A DNA stretch of 64,000 nucleotides from Plazaster borealis (GCA_021014325.1 CM037461.1:2009501-2073500); one strand, 5' to 3'. Shown: positions 22,311 to 33,585, counted from the stretch's first letter. The notes: generated by a model not told the origin, from the sequence alone. Translations and numbers: made by a program.

Positions 22311-22466
22311 GGGGTCGATTTCACAAAACTCTTCCTAACTTAGGACTAGGCAATGCTAAGATATAGGACTAGTCTTAAGTTAGAACCAGTACTTAAGACT
22401 AGTCCTATCTCTTAGCACTGCCTAGGACTAGTCCTAAGTTAGGAAGAGTTTTGTGAAATCGACCCC
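22311..22466. repeat. 156-bp near-perfect palindrome (family L)
   Basis: Begins GGGGTCGATTTCACAAAAC and ends GTTTTGTGAAATCGACCCC. The arms are built from TAGGACTAGTCCTA-type words and meet at AGTACTTAAGACTAGT. Further copies or parts are at 22566-22652, 22759-22867 and 29211-29345. Confidence 0.9.
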
Positions 22467-22965
22467 TGGAGGCCTCTGTTCCTGGTCTTGGCCTTGGTGC
22501 CCCTTCAAATCTTCTCACTTTCAAAGCTCTTCATGGGCTATCTCCTGACTATATATCTGATCTGCTAAGAGATAGGACTAGTCTTAAGTTAGGACTAGTA
22601 CTTAAGACTAGTCCTATCTCTTAGCATTGCCTAGTTTTGTGAAATCGACCCCTGGAGGCCTCTGTTCCTGGTCTTGGCCTTGGTGCCCCTTCAAATCTTC
22701 TCACTTTCAAAGCTCTTAATGGACTATCTCCTGACTATATAGGCCTATCTGATCTGCTAAGAGATAGGACTAGTCTTAAGTTAGGACCAGTACTTAAGAC
22801 TAGTCCTATCTCTTAGCATTGCCTAGGACTAGTCCTAAGTTAGGAAGAGTTTTGTGAAATCGACCCCTGGAGGCCTCTGTTCCTGGTCTTGGCCTTGGTG
22901 CCCCTTCAAATCTTCTCACTTTCAAAGCTTTTCATGGACTATCTCCAGACTATATATCTGATCTT
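22467..22965. repeat. Tandem composite repeat (family V piece, LINE piece and palindrome)
   Basis: Three units beginning TGGAGGCCTCTGTTCCTGG at 22467, 22653 and 22868. Each runs through CTTGGTGCCCCTTCAAATC and CACTTTCAAAGCTCTTCATG. The first two end in the family L palindrome; the third continues into LINE sequence. Confidence 0.88.
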
Positions 22966-22967
22966 CT

Positions 22968-23290
22968 CCATAAATATATTCCTGTTCGTCCTCTTCGTTC
23001 TGCTGGCCAATCCCTACTGATGCAAACTACATTTTCCACTAAATTCTATGGTCAAAGAGCCTTCAACTTCATTGCACCTTCGTTATGAAATGACTTTACC
23101 TCTTCATATTTTCCAAGCCGACTCTCTTCAGATTTTCAGGGGCCTTTTAAAGACTCATTTGTTTGAAGCTATTTTTTTGTAACATATTGCTTTATGTATT
23201 TCATTTCATTGTTTTATTTTTTGTGTTGCGCATAGAGGCTCCTGCATTATGCGCTATGTATATAAATGTCTCGTATTGTTATTATTAAAT
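22968..23290 (+). mobile_element. LINE 3' end, reverse transcriptase C-terminus and ATT tail
   Basis: The plus strand reads, across frameshifts, like the end of CR1/L2-type ORF2: IPVRPLRSAGQSLLMQTTFS, GQRAFNFIAPSLWND and FKTHLFEAIFL before a stop. The upstream part (FKALHGLSPDYISDLL-like) lies in the repeated units. The tail is GCGCTATGTATATAAATG followed by TATTGTTATTATTA. Confidence 0.82.
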
Positions 23291-23325
23291 GTACCCCATA
23301 GACTTTGAGATTTTCCAATGGGTAA

Positions 23326-23900
23326 TTAATGACCAGGGGGCATGGAGGCAGTTGCCTCTGTTGCCTCTGTGAAGTATCAGGCCTGAAACTGGAACATTTC
23401 AAGGGGCACCAAGGCAATGACCAGGGGGCATGGAGGCAGTTGCCTCTGTTGCCTCTGTGAAGTATCAGGCCTGAAACTGGAACATTTCAAGGGTCACCAA
23501 GGCAATGACCAGGGGCATGGAGGCAGTTGTCTCAGTTGCCTCCGTGAAGTATCAGGCCTGAAACTGGAACCTTTCAAGGGGCACCAAGGCAATGACCAGG
23601 GGTATGGAGGCAGTTGTCTCAGTTGCCTCCATGAAGTATCAGGCCTGAAACTGGAACCTTTCAAGGGGCACCAAAGCAATGACCAGGGGGCATGGAGGCA
23701 GTTGTCTCAGTTGCCTCTGTGAAGTATCAGGCCTGAAACTGGAACCTTTCAAGGGGCACCAAGGCAATGACCAGGGGGCATGGAGGCAGTTGCCTCTGTT
23801 GCCTCTGTGAAGTATCAGGCCTGAAACTGGAACCTTTCAAGGGGCACCAAGGCAATGACCAGGGGGCATGGAGGCAGTTGCCTCTGTTGAAGTATCTGGC
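23326..23900. repeat. 87-88 bp tandem array, seven copies
   Basis: The marker GAAGTATCAGGCCTG recurs at 23371, 23459, 23546, 23633, 23721 and 23809, and as GAAGTATCTGGCCTG at 23889. Each unit has CAATGACCAGGGGGCATGG, AGGCAGTTGCCTCTG and GAAACTGGAAC. Open frames across it on both strands are a by-product of the 87-bp (29-codon) unit and break at 88-bp units. The right flank (GCCTCGCCCTCTCAAAG) is the outer part of family V. Confidence 0.92.
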
Positions 23901-24031
23901 CTGTACAGTGTACATGTGTACATTTTTTGCAAAATGCAAATGGCCTCGCCCTCTCAAAGATGAAATCTGTCTGCCCTCGTACTACTGTATTTGTGTCATC
24001 AAGTTAACCAACCATTTGAAACCATTCACAG

Positions 24032-24212
24032 GCATGATATTCTTTCTACTTTAGTCTGATTTCCGATTTTGTTTTGCCCCTGGAAAAATCTGCAAAATTG
24101 TGATGAAATAGCCTGAAAAGTCTATTAAAGCCTACACCATGTGTACATGTGGGTCAGCCTTTGTACTCGATCAAATATTCCTACTTTTTTTGAAGGACCA
24201 AATATCATTCCT
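24032..24212. repeat. Dispersed repeat U
   Basis: CATGATATTCTTTCTACTTT, AGCCTGAAAAGTCTATTAAA and TCGATCAAATATTCCTAC match 10538-10720 and 40699-40840. Confidence 0.65.
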
Positions 24213-24508
24213 GCATCCAGCTTCATTACATTCCACTCATAGTCAATTCTTCTTTGTTCAACCCCCAAATAAAATAACCCAGTCAGTTTCCCTTGTGGTT
24301 TACTACCTTCGATATTTGCGCTAGACATTTCTTGGAACAGCGTTGCTGCAATCTGATCCAACTCTATGTCAGAAGTAATTCCTGCCCCCTATGTGTTCCA
24401 GTCCCCTCGTCATTCTTCATCTCAGCTGACTGGACTCAACGAACAAACAGGTGATGAAGCAATGTAAATGTTTGGCATTTGTAGCCATGCAGGGTGCACT
24501 ACACTAAA

Positions 24509-25210
24509 TAGACTGTGCAAGTCTCGCGCGTATCGGAACGAGAAATCACGTCAAACGAAGAACATTTTTTTTCTCTGAAATCAAATCTTTGTTTTAAACT
24601 AGATATCTTATGACAAAATCTGAACAACAAAAATACTCATTACATGTTGATAAAATCAGTTTTAGTTTTTATAATAAATACACAAATAATGTGTTAAATA
24701 TTATTGAAACAAAATTAAAACTCTGGGACAAGGATGCTTATTTGATCTTAACTTTTCAGAAACCACTTACGTGAATTCGCGATTGTCACACGGGCGTAAA
24801 ATTGAGGTGTGACGCATTTTATAGAGGACGCTGACGCCTTAACAACCATAGACTGCTATGAAAAGGCTTCGCGTTGCAATTGCAGCATCTGGCGATTATC
24901 ATCGCGCATCCAAAGCAAGCGTTTACATAAGTTTTGTGATCGGAGGTGAGCATAAAATTCTTCATTTTTTGCAGCAACCGGAAGCTGAGGTCAAGTTTAA
25001 TTCTCGGGTTTTCTTTGTAATATTGCAGAATTGATTTTACATATTTTTTTATCATTAAGTATTACGTTCCCAACAACATATGTTTTTGTCAAGGTCATAA
25101 ACCACGTTAAACTAAAATAATTGACAAAACAAAATCTTGCCCACGTAAATCTCCATATGGATGGGACCACAATGGTCCCGGAAGTTCAAATTTTGGCGAG
25201 ACTTGCACAG
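24509..25210. mobile_element. Element family P, full length
   Basis: Inverted ends GACTGTGCAAGTCTCGCGC and GCGAGACTTGCACAG, about 700 bp, non-coding. A relative of about 560 bp is at 59258-59820; both contain ACTAAAATAATTGACAAAAC and GGGACCACAATGGTCC (a palindrome) near the right end. Confidence 0.82.
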
Positions 25211-25217
25211 GGGCAGG

Positions 25218-25610
25218 AACCGAGCGCACCGGCTTCAAGCTTTGGTGTTTCTGATCAGCAGAGTGTGGGTTCGAGTCCCGGTCATGACACTTGTGTCCTT
25301 GAGCAAGACACTTAACCATTATTTCTTCGTCCTTCGGATGGGGCGTGAAGCCGTAAGTCTCGTGTGTTGTTGTAATTCACATAAAAGAACCCAGTACACT
25401 TATCGCTAAGAGAAGGGGTTTGCCTCGGTGTTTCTGGCAGTGGCTGCTGAATGCGCCGCAGCACCTTGTAAACCCTTACAAGGTGTTACAATAATAGGTC
25501 TCATAATAATTTTGTTTTCAAAAAGTCCGGAAATGAATGAGAAACACTTTGTGACGTCCATAGATAAAGTGCTATAAAAACTAGTTATTATTATTGTTAT
25601 TATTATTATG
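25218..25610 (+). mobile_element. tRNA-Leu-type SINE
   Basis: The head lacks the 5' acceptor; from GGCTTCAAGCTTTGGTG through GTTCGAGTCCCGGTCATGAC it matches the tRNA-Leu(CAA)-like module of the family. Body: GTGTCCTTGAGCAAGACACT, CCTTCGGATGGGGCG, CCAGTACACTTATCG. Tail: GTGCTATAAAAACTAG then TTATTATTATTG. Confidence 0.82.
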
Positions 25611-25696
25611 AATAAATTTTAAATGCACCAACTTTCCTAGTCTTCTGTAAATCAAAGATTAAAAGGTTGCGGCCTTTGAAGGAATGTTGAAGTGGT

Positions 25697-26183
25697 TAAA
25701 GGGTCTGTATACATGTACGTTTGGTAATGACTTTTAGTGCACACCGGAAAAACTAATTTCACTTTTTACTTGTAACTGTGATGAAATAAATAAAATTGAA
25801 TTGTATTTTTGGTAATGACTCTGAAAATTAATGGCAATAAAAACTTACGTGGTATAAAGAAGTACAGCAGCTTTGGATAGTATAATGCATTTTCAGAAAC
25901 TTTTCACTTAGAAGTACTGCGGTTATGGAAAAAGATATCACTATATATCCCCAAAAATTTGAATCTGAGAAGCGTTACTGACAGTAACGTTTCTCAGATT
26001 GTGTATTCCAATTGCAGTTTATTCTTCCTGCGTGGACATAACCGCTCCAGATTTTCGGCAATATCTCAAAAACACTTCCACCTTTTGAAATGAAATTTTC
26101 ACAGGTTAGTTTTATGGTATATATCTACAATTATAGGATTGAAACAAACTATGGGTTCCAAATACCAAACGTATACAATCCCT
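25697..26183. mobile_element. MITE family B (B1 type) with an internal 80-bp addition
   Basis: GGGTCTGTATAC to GTATACAATCCCT with TTAA flanks. The core is GTTACTGACAGTAACG. About 80 bp after the left terminus (25727-25806) are foreign, and the terminus-like TTTTTGGTAATGACTCTG is repeated after them. Confidence 0.8.
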
Positions 26184-26274
26184 TTAAGACATCAGCTCTA
26201 GAATGCAGGGGGTGGTTGTTCGAATCCCACAAGAGTAGTATGCCTGTGGTTTTGTTTCTCTCCGCAGGACTCCG

Positions 26275-26463
26275 GAAATCAGACCAGGGTTTGACCAGTT
26301 AGCTTGTCATTTCGCTGGTCCGTCAGCTGTTTCACTTGTCTATACTTTATAGGATTTTTGTCAACACTGAACTAGCCAGCCGGACCACTAGGAGTGAATT
26401 TGGACTTGTCCTCAGGTGCTTTATAAACTGGCATTTGGCCAGTGGACCACTGTTGTGGGAGAA
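26275..26463. mobile_element. MITE family S
   Basis: GACCAGTTAGCTTGTCATTT, GAACTAGCCAGCCGGACCAC and CATTTGGCCAGTGGACCACT, as in 56364-56583. Confidence 0.75.
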
Positions 26464-26464
26464 C

Positions 26465-27050
26465 AATGTAGACAGTCCCTATCACAAATCGACATGGGGA
26501 AAAACCCAAAAAACAATATTCTTTATCACCGCTGGAGAATATTTAAAATTCCTTCACATAGTTGTACCAATACATCGTTTCAGTCGATATTAGTATCAAT
26601 TTCATACATTATGAAATATAATTTCCTCTACATTAAAATAAAATAAAAATGCATTATCAGAGCTTTCACTTGCGATACGTGACAAGAAATATTTTGCCAG
26701 TGCTTTGCCTGAAAGTGAAACTAAACATTCCAGAATCGAACCATGGAGTATATTTATAGTTTCATTAAATTTTGTTTCTGAAACAGACGGTTACACATGT
26801 AACTGACTGTTTCAGAAACGGTCTCCTGTCTTGTTAAATTTAGTTTTTGCCATGCTGCCCCCCAAGTTTTACAAAAATGCTGTGTAGCTCTTTTTACTGT
26901 TACAAAATTGCTGCGATGCCCTTCGAATTCTAGAAAAAAGCGTGGCAATTATTGCCGATGTGCCCTTTTGAACACGAAGTTCGAGGCCTGCATTGGCTTC
27001 AATGACAGTACGGACTATTGTTTCCAGAAAAATAATGTATTATAAATTAG
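26465..27050. other. No gene recognised; 46-bp palindrome at 26774-26819
   Basis: The arms GTTTCTGAAACAG and CTGTTTCAGAAAC enclose GTTACACATGTAAC, itself palindromic. No other feature is supported. Confidence 0.5.
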
Positions 27051-27053
27051 TAG

Positions 27054-27390
27054 GGCTCTCCCCATGCACAAGCTAGCGTATCGGGCTGATTTGCACGAAT
27101 TGCGTGCCGATATATGCACAAATTTCTGCCGATACGCAAACAAAATCGGCCGATAGGCCCTGTGCAAAAAATAAAAATAATAATTGTAATTTTTTTTTAA
27201 TACGGTAGTTTCACAAAAACCATGAAAAGAAAACCATATATAATGCTCCAAATTGCACAGAGGGCTTTGAAAACCAAGAAAAACACCAAGTAGAAAACAT
27301 TGTTTCAATTCTGCGTGCTTCGACCAAACATCCCAACATTTTGGCCCAGAATGCCCCACAGTTTTGAAAAAACCTGGGGAGAACCCTGAT
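27054..27390. mobile_element. MITE family R
   Basis: GGGCTCTCCCCATGCACAAG at the left and AACCTGGGGAGAACCCT at the right. Confidence 0.82.
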
Positions 27391-27479
27391 TAGGCCTAAA
27401 CAAAATAAACACTCTATAAAACCTAATTTTAGAATTTAAAAATAGCCCTTGAAGCAAGAGGAAGTAGTGACTGTATAAT

Positions 27480-28360
27480 GATAGGACATAAATTACATTC
27501 AATCTTTTTTTTAGCAAATAACCACAAGGGAAACTGACTAAGTAATTTTTTTTATAATTTGGGGTTATAAAGGGCCTGTATACGTTTGGTAATGACTGTG
27601 AAAATTAATGGTAATCAAAACTTACTTGGAAGTACAGCAGCTTTGGATAGCATAATGCATGTTGAGAAACTTTTCACTTCGAAGTACTGCGGATATGGAC
27701 AAAATATCAATTTTTATCCCCAAAAATTTGAATCTGAGGTGCATTACTGTAGTAACGTTTCTCAGATAGTGTATTCCAATTGCAGATTATTCTTCCTGCG
27801 TGGACATAACTGCTCCAGATTTTCGGCAAAATTGCAAAAATGCTACCACCTTTTGAAATGAAATTTTCACAGGTTAGTTTTATGGTATAACTACAACTAT
27901 ATAGGATTGAAACAAACAGTGGGTTCCAATTATCAAACATTTACAATCCCTTTAGACAAAGACAAATTTACTATAGCAGGATTTGAAACAATGTCCTTCG
28001 GATTAACTTGCCGGCACTCTACCAACTGAGCTATCTAGCCCTATATTGGCGGTCTCCCTATATTGTCATATTTTTGTTCGGAGGGGGTAGGGGTGGGGGG
28101 GAGGGTGTGGCCAGTTTGGAAACCATTCTCAAACTGCTGTATAGTTTTATAGCCAGGTATCACACCCAAGTTTATGATACAACTGGGGAAGCTGCAGCAG
28201 AGGGATCACCTTTATTTCAAAAATCAAACAATAAACCTCAAGGGAAAAACGACGCTGTAAATTTTATTTGATTTGGGGTTGAACAAAGAAAAATTGACTA
28301 AAGCGGGATTTGAACCCAGGACCTCTGGCTCTACTAAGTGAGCTATCTAGCCCTATCCAA
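27480..28360 (-). repeat. tRNA-like repeat, dimeric, with nested family B
   Basis: Minus-strand tRNA-like modules lie at about 27983-28043 and 28290-28356, about 310 bp apart, separated by a repeat body (GGCGGTCTCCCTATATTGTC, then GGGATCACC). The 3' part of the first unit (AACCACAAGGGAAACTGAC, TAATTTGGGGTT) is cut off from its module by a family B element. Confidence 0.75.
27567..27954. mobile_element. MITE family B (B1 type) in the tRNA-like repeat
   Basis: AGGGCCTGTATACGTTTGG to ACATTTACAATCCCT. The core is TTACTGTAGTAACG. The left flank is ATAA and not TTAA; the same flank and position occur at 54001. Confidence 0.85.
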
Positions 28361-28369
28361 AATAGCTTC

Positions 28370-29035
28370 ATGTACATCATCACCATTTTCACGAAGGGAC
28401 GGGCATGTAAAAAAAAAAAATCACATTTTCAACAATATTGAGTTTGTTCACCCTTGCCTTTAAATACGATTGTAAGCCATATTGAATTACTGCTTTCAAT
28501 AAGGTTTAACTCGTTGAAAAACACATTAGAGTGCATTTAAACTGCAGTAAGAAAGTTTTGATACTGCAGGGCTTTCAGTTTCAAATGTAACGCCTTTTCA
28601 AATGCATAATATCTGGAAATGCTCTTTTAACGCATGTAACTCGGAATATTTACTTGCTTGATAGATATTTTTAAAAGACCATTACCTCATCATCAACTTC
28701 ATGTATTCCTTTCTGTTTTATATTTGTTCAAGAAGAAGGTTGTCCTTGAAAAGTGAAAGAATAATTTGATGATAAAAAAAACCCCAAAAAACACGGGACT
28801 GTTTGACTTGTTCAGTTTTGCGGTCACTGCCCCAATGCTCACTGGACTCAGGCAAGCCCTGATTGGATGACACAGGTCGGTGATAGAAACCTATTTGACC
28901 AATCAGACTACTACTCCGTCGACCCAAGTGGCTACTTGAGACGAGCGCGATGATACACATGCCACACAGCACAATCACTCATCCAATCAGAAAGCACTAA
29001 TTCCTCTAGCCACAGGGATTATTTTTTAGTTTGGA
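28370..29035. other. No gene or recurrent repeat recognised
   Basis: AT-rich unique sequence without supported exons. Confidence 0.4.
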
Positions 29036-29039
29036 ATCT

Positions 29040-29472
29040 TGCCTGCTAGCAAATGCCCTGGAGTGTTTACTTTGACTTTTTTAACACATACAGTATATAC
29101 TTTATTTTCCTCAGAAAACTCTTGTATTAAATGTGGAAATAATGTCACAAAATGAAAAATACCCCATATGACCAGTGTAGTATCTCGCCTGCCAGGAAAT
29201 GCCCTGGGGTCGATTTCACTAACTCTTCCTAACTTAGGATTAGTCCTAGGCAATGCTAAGAGATAGGACTAGTCTTAAGTTAAGACCAGTTGCTGGTCCT
29301 AACTTCAGATAAGACTACGTCTTATCTCTTTATGAAATCAGCCCTGCTTTGACTTTTTTAATACATACATATATACTTTATTTTCCCAGAAAACTCTTGT
29401 ATTTATGTGGAAATTATGACACAAAATGTTACAAATTTCCCAGTATTTCGCCTGCCAGAAAGGCCCTGGAAT
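29040..29472. repeat. Direct repeat pair flanking a family L palindrome
   Basis: 29050-29205 and 29347-29472 share TTTGACTTTTTTAA, CTTTATTTTCC, GAAAACTCTTGTATT and CGCCTGCCAG. Between them, 29211-29345 carries a family L palindrome (GGGGTCGATTTCAC at the left, ATGAAATCAGCCC at the right). The tail motif CTGCCAGAAAGGCCCTGGAA recurs at 61622. Confidence 0.75.
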
Positions 29473-29619
29473 GTATTATAAGGTCGTTTGTAAACAAAGG
29501 TTACATGGTCTATCATCAAATCGAGCGAACTGGGGCAATGCTGACAACAGCTCTCCGCTGTTCTCTTTGCTCCATGATTGCTATTAGGTCACGGCAGTTA
29601 ATACCAGAGTCACGCCAAG

Positions 29620-29840
29620 GGTTAGCAATTCATAAATGTGGAAAGAGCAGTCTAGTGCACTTGACTCAAGTTCTGGTGTTCCGATCAGCAGAGTGTGGCT
29701 TTTGAGTCCCAGTCTTGACATTTTGCGTCCTCCAGCAAGAAACCTAACCTTTTAAGCTTGGTACTTCGGATGGGGACGTTGAGCTGTAGTAGGTCTCATG
29801 TGTTGTGTAATGATTGTAGAAGAGCCAAGTATCATTTCTT
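29620..29840 (+). mobile_element. tRNA-Leu-type SINE, partial
   Basis: TTGACTCAAGTTCTGGTG, CGATCAGCAGAGTGTGG, TGCGTCCTCCAGCAAGA and ACTTCGGATGGGGACG follow the order seen in the other copies. Confidence 0.7.
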
Positions 29841-29878
29841 AAAGGCTGAACATGTAAGGCAAAATAAAAAAATAAAAG

Positions 29879-30136
29879 ATGTTTAGCGTTGTGCCTTTTT
29901 TTCAAAAATGGCCGCCCGACACAATTTTAAAGACAACCGGTCGGGCTCTTTTTCAAGATGGTTGCCAGCTTTTTTTCAAAATGGCCGCCACTTGGACTCA
30001 GGAAATGACATGTTGGCAAGATGCAACAGAAAATGAGACCAAAATAATGAGATCTTTAAAATTAATTGGGGTTTTTTCATAAAAAAAAAAAAGCAGGCGG
30101 CCTCTTAAAAGGAAACGGGCGTGGACGCTAAACATG
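29879..30136. mobile_element. MITE family N
   Basis: Inverted ends ATGTTTAGCGTTGTGCC and GGGCGTGGACGCTAAACAT; the interior has TTTTTCAAAATGGCCGCC words. Confidence 0.8.
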
Positions 30137-30177
30137 ATTTTTTTTTTTCGCCGAACTGGAAACACCCAACATTCCTT

Positions 30178-30712
30178 TGATTGGTGTTTACCACCATTAC
30201 ATCCTCTAATAATAAATGTAGAGCCAGATTAGTATCTCAGGATTAACATTGGATTATCCCCTGATTATCCAACCTTGTCACACTGCCATTAAAACAGGAT
30301 AAACTTTTCTACCTCATTTGAGTATCCCATCCCAAGCCGGATCCAAGAATGAAAGTAAAAAAAAAACCATTCCTATGGTGGGTGTTTACCACCATTACAT
30401 CGTATGATAATAAACAGGTTTACATGTAGAGTGGCCAGATTAGTATCCCAGAATTAACATTGGATTATCCCCTGATTATCCAAATCTTGTCACACTGCCA
30501 TCAAAACAGGATAAACGTTCTACCTCAAGGAGGATCCTGTCCCAAGCCGGATCCAATCATGAAAGTAAAAAAAACATTCATTATGATTGGTGTTTACCAA
30601 TTACATCTTCTATAATTACAGGTTTGCGTAACCTACATGTAGGATTAACATGAGATTATCCCCTGATTATCCAAACCTTGTCTCGCTGCCATTGAAACAG
30701 GGTAACGTGTTG
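30178..30712. repeat. Tandem repeat, about 197 bp, three copies
   Basis: Units start near 30181, 30380 and 30588 with TTGGTGTTTACC or similar. Each includes ATTATCCCCTGATTATCC and, in the first two, CCCAAGCCGGATCCAA. A further piece (31577-31660) lies beyond the SINE that follows. Confidence 0.88.
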
Positions 30713-31070
30713 TGTCATGGCGGAGCGGGTAAGAGCACCGGACTCAAGCTCTGGTATCTCAGATCAGCAGAGTGTGGGTTTGAGTCCCAGTCATGGCACT
30801 TATGTTTCTGAGAAAGATGCTTTCATAATTCCTTTGTCCTTCGTATGGGACATTAAGCCGTAGGTCCCGTGTACTACTTGGTAGTGCATGTTTAAGAACC
30901 CAGAACACTTATCGTGGAAGAGTAGGGTTTAACCCCGGTGTTTCTGGTTCACATAGCAAGCACCCTTGTGTATAGGTTTCCTCAGGCATGCGAGCTACAG
31001 TGATTAAGTTCACTTATGAGGCATCCCTGGCTTGCCGGGTACATCACTAACGTAATTATTATTTTGTTCA
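30712..31070 (+). mobile_element. tRNA-Leu-type SINE
   Basis: Head GTGTCATGGCGGAGCGGGTA, anticodon arm CCGGACTCAAGCTCTGG (loop CTCAAGC, anticodon CAA = Leu), variable arm, box B GGGTTTGAGTCCC. The body includes CCAGAACACTTATCGTGG. Confidence 0.85.
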
Positions 31071-31954
31071 CACGTATTTGTTCATGATCAAATCTGACTT
31101 GGTGTTTCTGATGTATTCTGCATTTTTTGTGTTTTCAGATTGCTTGGGTGAGGTGTTACTATTTTTTAATCCTTTGAAAAAGTACCTGCCCACAAATAGA
31201 TTTTGAGAAAGTTTAATGAACCTTCAATAGAATTGAATTGAATTGAATTGAATTGATGACTTAGAAACATTGAAAGCAGCTTTGAACATCAACTCAGCAG
31301 TGTCTTTGTACCATTATTTTTACAGAGTCAATTATTCATGTTCATCTCATTGTAATAATCCCTGTTAACCCGGGTTCTCATGTAACAAATAGATAGAAAG
31401 TTAGCGGTGATTTCAAACTGAAGAATTGGTGGCCTGTTTAAATTGAAATACTTGGCGGTCATCTTGGAAAAAAATACAAAAAATAAAAAGGCCGGCCTCA
31501 TCCTCCTTTTTTTGAAAAATCAGGACGATCAACTGGTATATTTTTTTATTTGGCCATACCAGAAATATACATAAATAAACTTTTCTATCTAATTTGAGTA
31601 TCCCATCCCAAGCCGGATCCAAACATGAAAGTAAAAAACCATTTCCTCTATTTTTGTTTACCATGGCTATGTGTCTTTGTCTCGTGTTGTGAACCATTCC
31701 TGCGTTAAAACCTCTCTGTCAATACGAGACGCAAGGATTCCCTGAGGGAAGTGTTTGCACAGTGTAACAAGTGTATCAAGATTGTTTGTTCACTTGGGCT
31801 TCAACTGCAATCTGAAATGATGACTGTGTAGGCCTATTATGTTTCTTGAACATCTGCTTTTTTAGGTTCACGAGAAATGACAATGTGAATTGATTCTCTT
31901 TTGAGAAAAGTGCAAATCCTGAGAAGAATCGGGGTGGATTGTTGAGTCCATAGT

Positions 31955-32115
31955 GTTAGCCAGAGGGGTGTCTGGGTGTCTTTTGGACACCCTGTTTTAA
32001 ATTTGGAAACCCTGTTTTATCTGTCATTTACATGTAAATGTATTGTAAGTGAACAATTTGGACACCCAGTTTTTAAATTTCCAGCAAATTTGGACTCCCT
32101 TTTACCAAATCCTGG
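31955..32115. mobile_element. Element T
   Basis: GTTAGCCAGAGGGGTGTCTG, then GGACACCCTGTTTTAAATT and a right part CAGCAAATTTGGACTCCC; matches 1509-1686. Confidence 0.7.
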
Positions 32116-32460
32116 CAATCTAGCCCTAATGTTGGCAGTCTCCCTATTTTTGTCAATATCTTTGTTTGGGGGTGCCAGTCAGAAGCCATACAACCGTTAG
32201 CTGCTGTGTAGCCAGGGATCACACCCAAGTTTTTGATGCAACCTGGGGATGCAACTTTTCATTTCAAACATCAAATAAGAAACCACAGGGAAAATTGCCT
32301 GGGTATATTTTAAGTAATTTGTGTCGAATAAGACAAATTGACAACAGCGGGATGTGAACCAATGACCTCCTGATTAACGTGCGGTTGCTCTACCAACCGA
32401 GCTATCTAGCCCTATTTTGGCGGTCTCCCTATTTTGTCAATATCTTTGTTTAAGGGGGGG
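32110..32460 (-). repeat. tRNA-like repeat with body on both sides of the tRNA module
   Basis: The minus-strand module at 32348-32412 (box A TAGCTCGGTTGG, box B GGTTCACATCC) is followed on the plus-strand right by GGCGGTCTCCCTATTTTG. The same body segment also lies on the left at 32133-32165, which shows a head-to-tail arrangement. Confidence 0.75.
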
Positions 32461-32625
32461 GGGGGGCAAGTCAAAAAAGAAGCCATTCACATTTTTAATT
32501 ATAACACAATGAATTAGCTACCAAAATGGCGCAAAGAAAGAATAATTTATGTGGTCGGGATGTCAGGTGTATTGGGTTTTAAATACATGTACATGTACCC
32601 CTTACATGTAGTTATGTTTTAGTTT

Positions 32626-32922
32626 GCTTGGCGTCCTGGCCGAGCGGTTTAGTGCATCGGACTCAAGTTCTGGTTGCTGAGTCATCAGGGTGTGGGTTCA
32701 TATCCTGGTCATGACACTTGTGTCCTTGGGCAAGACACTTTAACTATAATTGCTTCTCATCACCCAGGGGTAAATGGGTACCTGCGAGGGCAGAGATGGT
32801 TCATGTGATTGTACAGTACCCTGCAGCACAGGCTGTATACTCCCCAGGGAGCTGAGATGGTTTAAGGAATGAAATGTACGACCAAGTGATAATTCTTTGG
32901 AATTGCGCTATATAAGAGTCGA

Positions 32923-32925
<3 letters not shown>
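32626..32925 (+). mobile_element. tRNA-Leu-type SINE, near complete
   Basis: Head GGCGTCCTGGCCGAGCGG, CGGACTCAAGTTCTGG, body GTGTCCTTGGGCAAGACACT, CCAGGGGTAAATGGGTACC, ATACTCCCCAGGGAGCTG, and tail GCGCTATATAAGAGTCG running into the ATT microsatellite. Confidence 0.88.

Positions 32926-33003
<78 letters not shown>
32926..33003. repeat. (ATT)n microsatellite, the SINE 3' tail
   Basis: About 25 uninterrupted ATT triplets directly continuing the SINE tail. Confidence 0.98.
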
Positions 33004-33004
33004 G

Positions 33005-33585
33005 TGACTATAGTGTACCTTTAGATTGTATGGATTGGTTCAACATTTATCAATATTTGATGCGATATTTTCATCACACTTTGCTGACATGTTCACCATG
33101 ATCCTTCCCATCAGGTTGAAATGTTCCCAAGGCTACGTCCATTAATTAATAAATAAACATTAATTAATGAAAGCCCCTTTGTAATTTATAACACCGGGTG
33201 CGTGGATATTAGATCGCAACAACGATGTAAACTGCATCGATGAGATTCAACGTTTAACGGACTCATATGCTTTTGCTCACACAAGTAATGTGATAATTTT
33301 AAAGGTGCTTTTGTGTTTACATGTATATTCATGACTGGCACAACAATCAACAATTGTAGCCTTATATCGGCGTTTTGTGATGATTACAGAAATGAATTGT
33401 GAGAAAATAGAATTGGCTGATTACCAACCAAAATTACCTTTGGTGTAAATGCAAAAAAATAGTTAATGGCCTGACGTTTTGAAGGCTAAATCAAGAAAGA
33501 CTCTGCTAGGGTTGAAACGCCAGGTTAACTATTTTTTGCAGAAATGAATGTACCAAAAACCAAATAACTTGTTTTTGATTTTCGT
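33005..33585. other. No gene or recurrent repeat recognised
   Basis: Unique AT-rich sequence; nothing supported. Confidence 0.4.

Noticed and set aside
23417..23957. Repetitive ORFs with KGHQGNDQG and CPLKGSSFRPDTS motifs on both strands
   Set aside because: They are translations of the 87-bp tandem array; frame is lost at 88-bp units.
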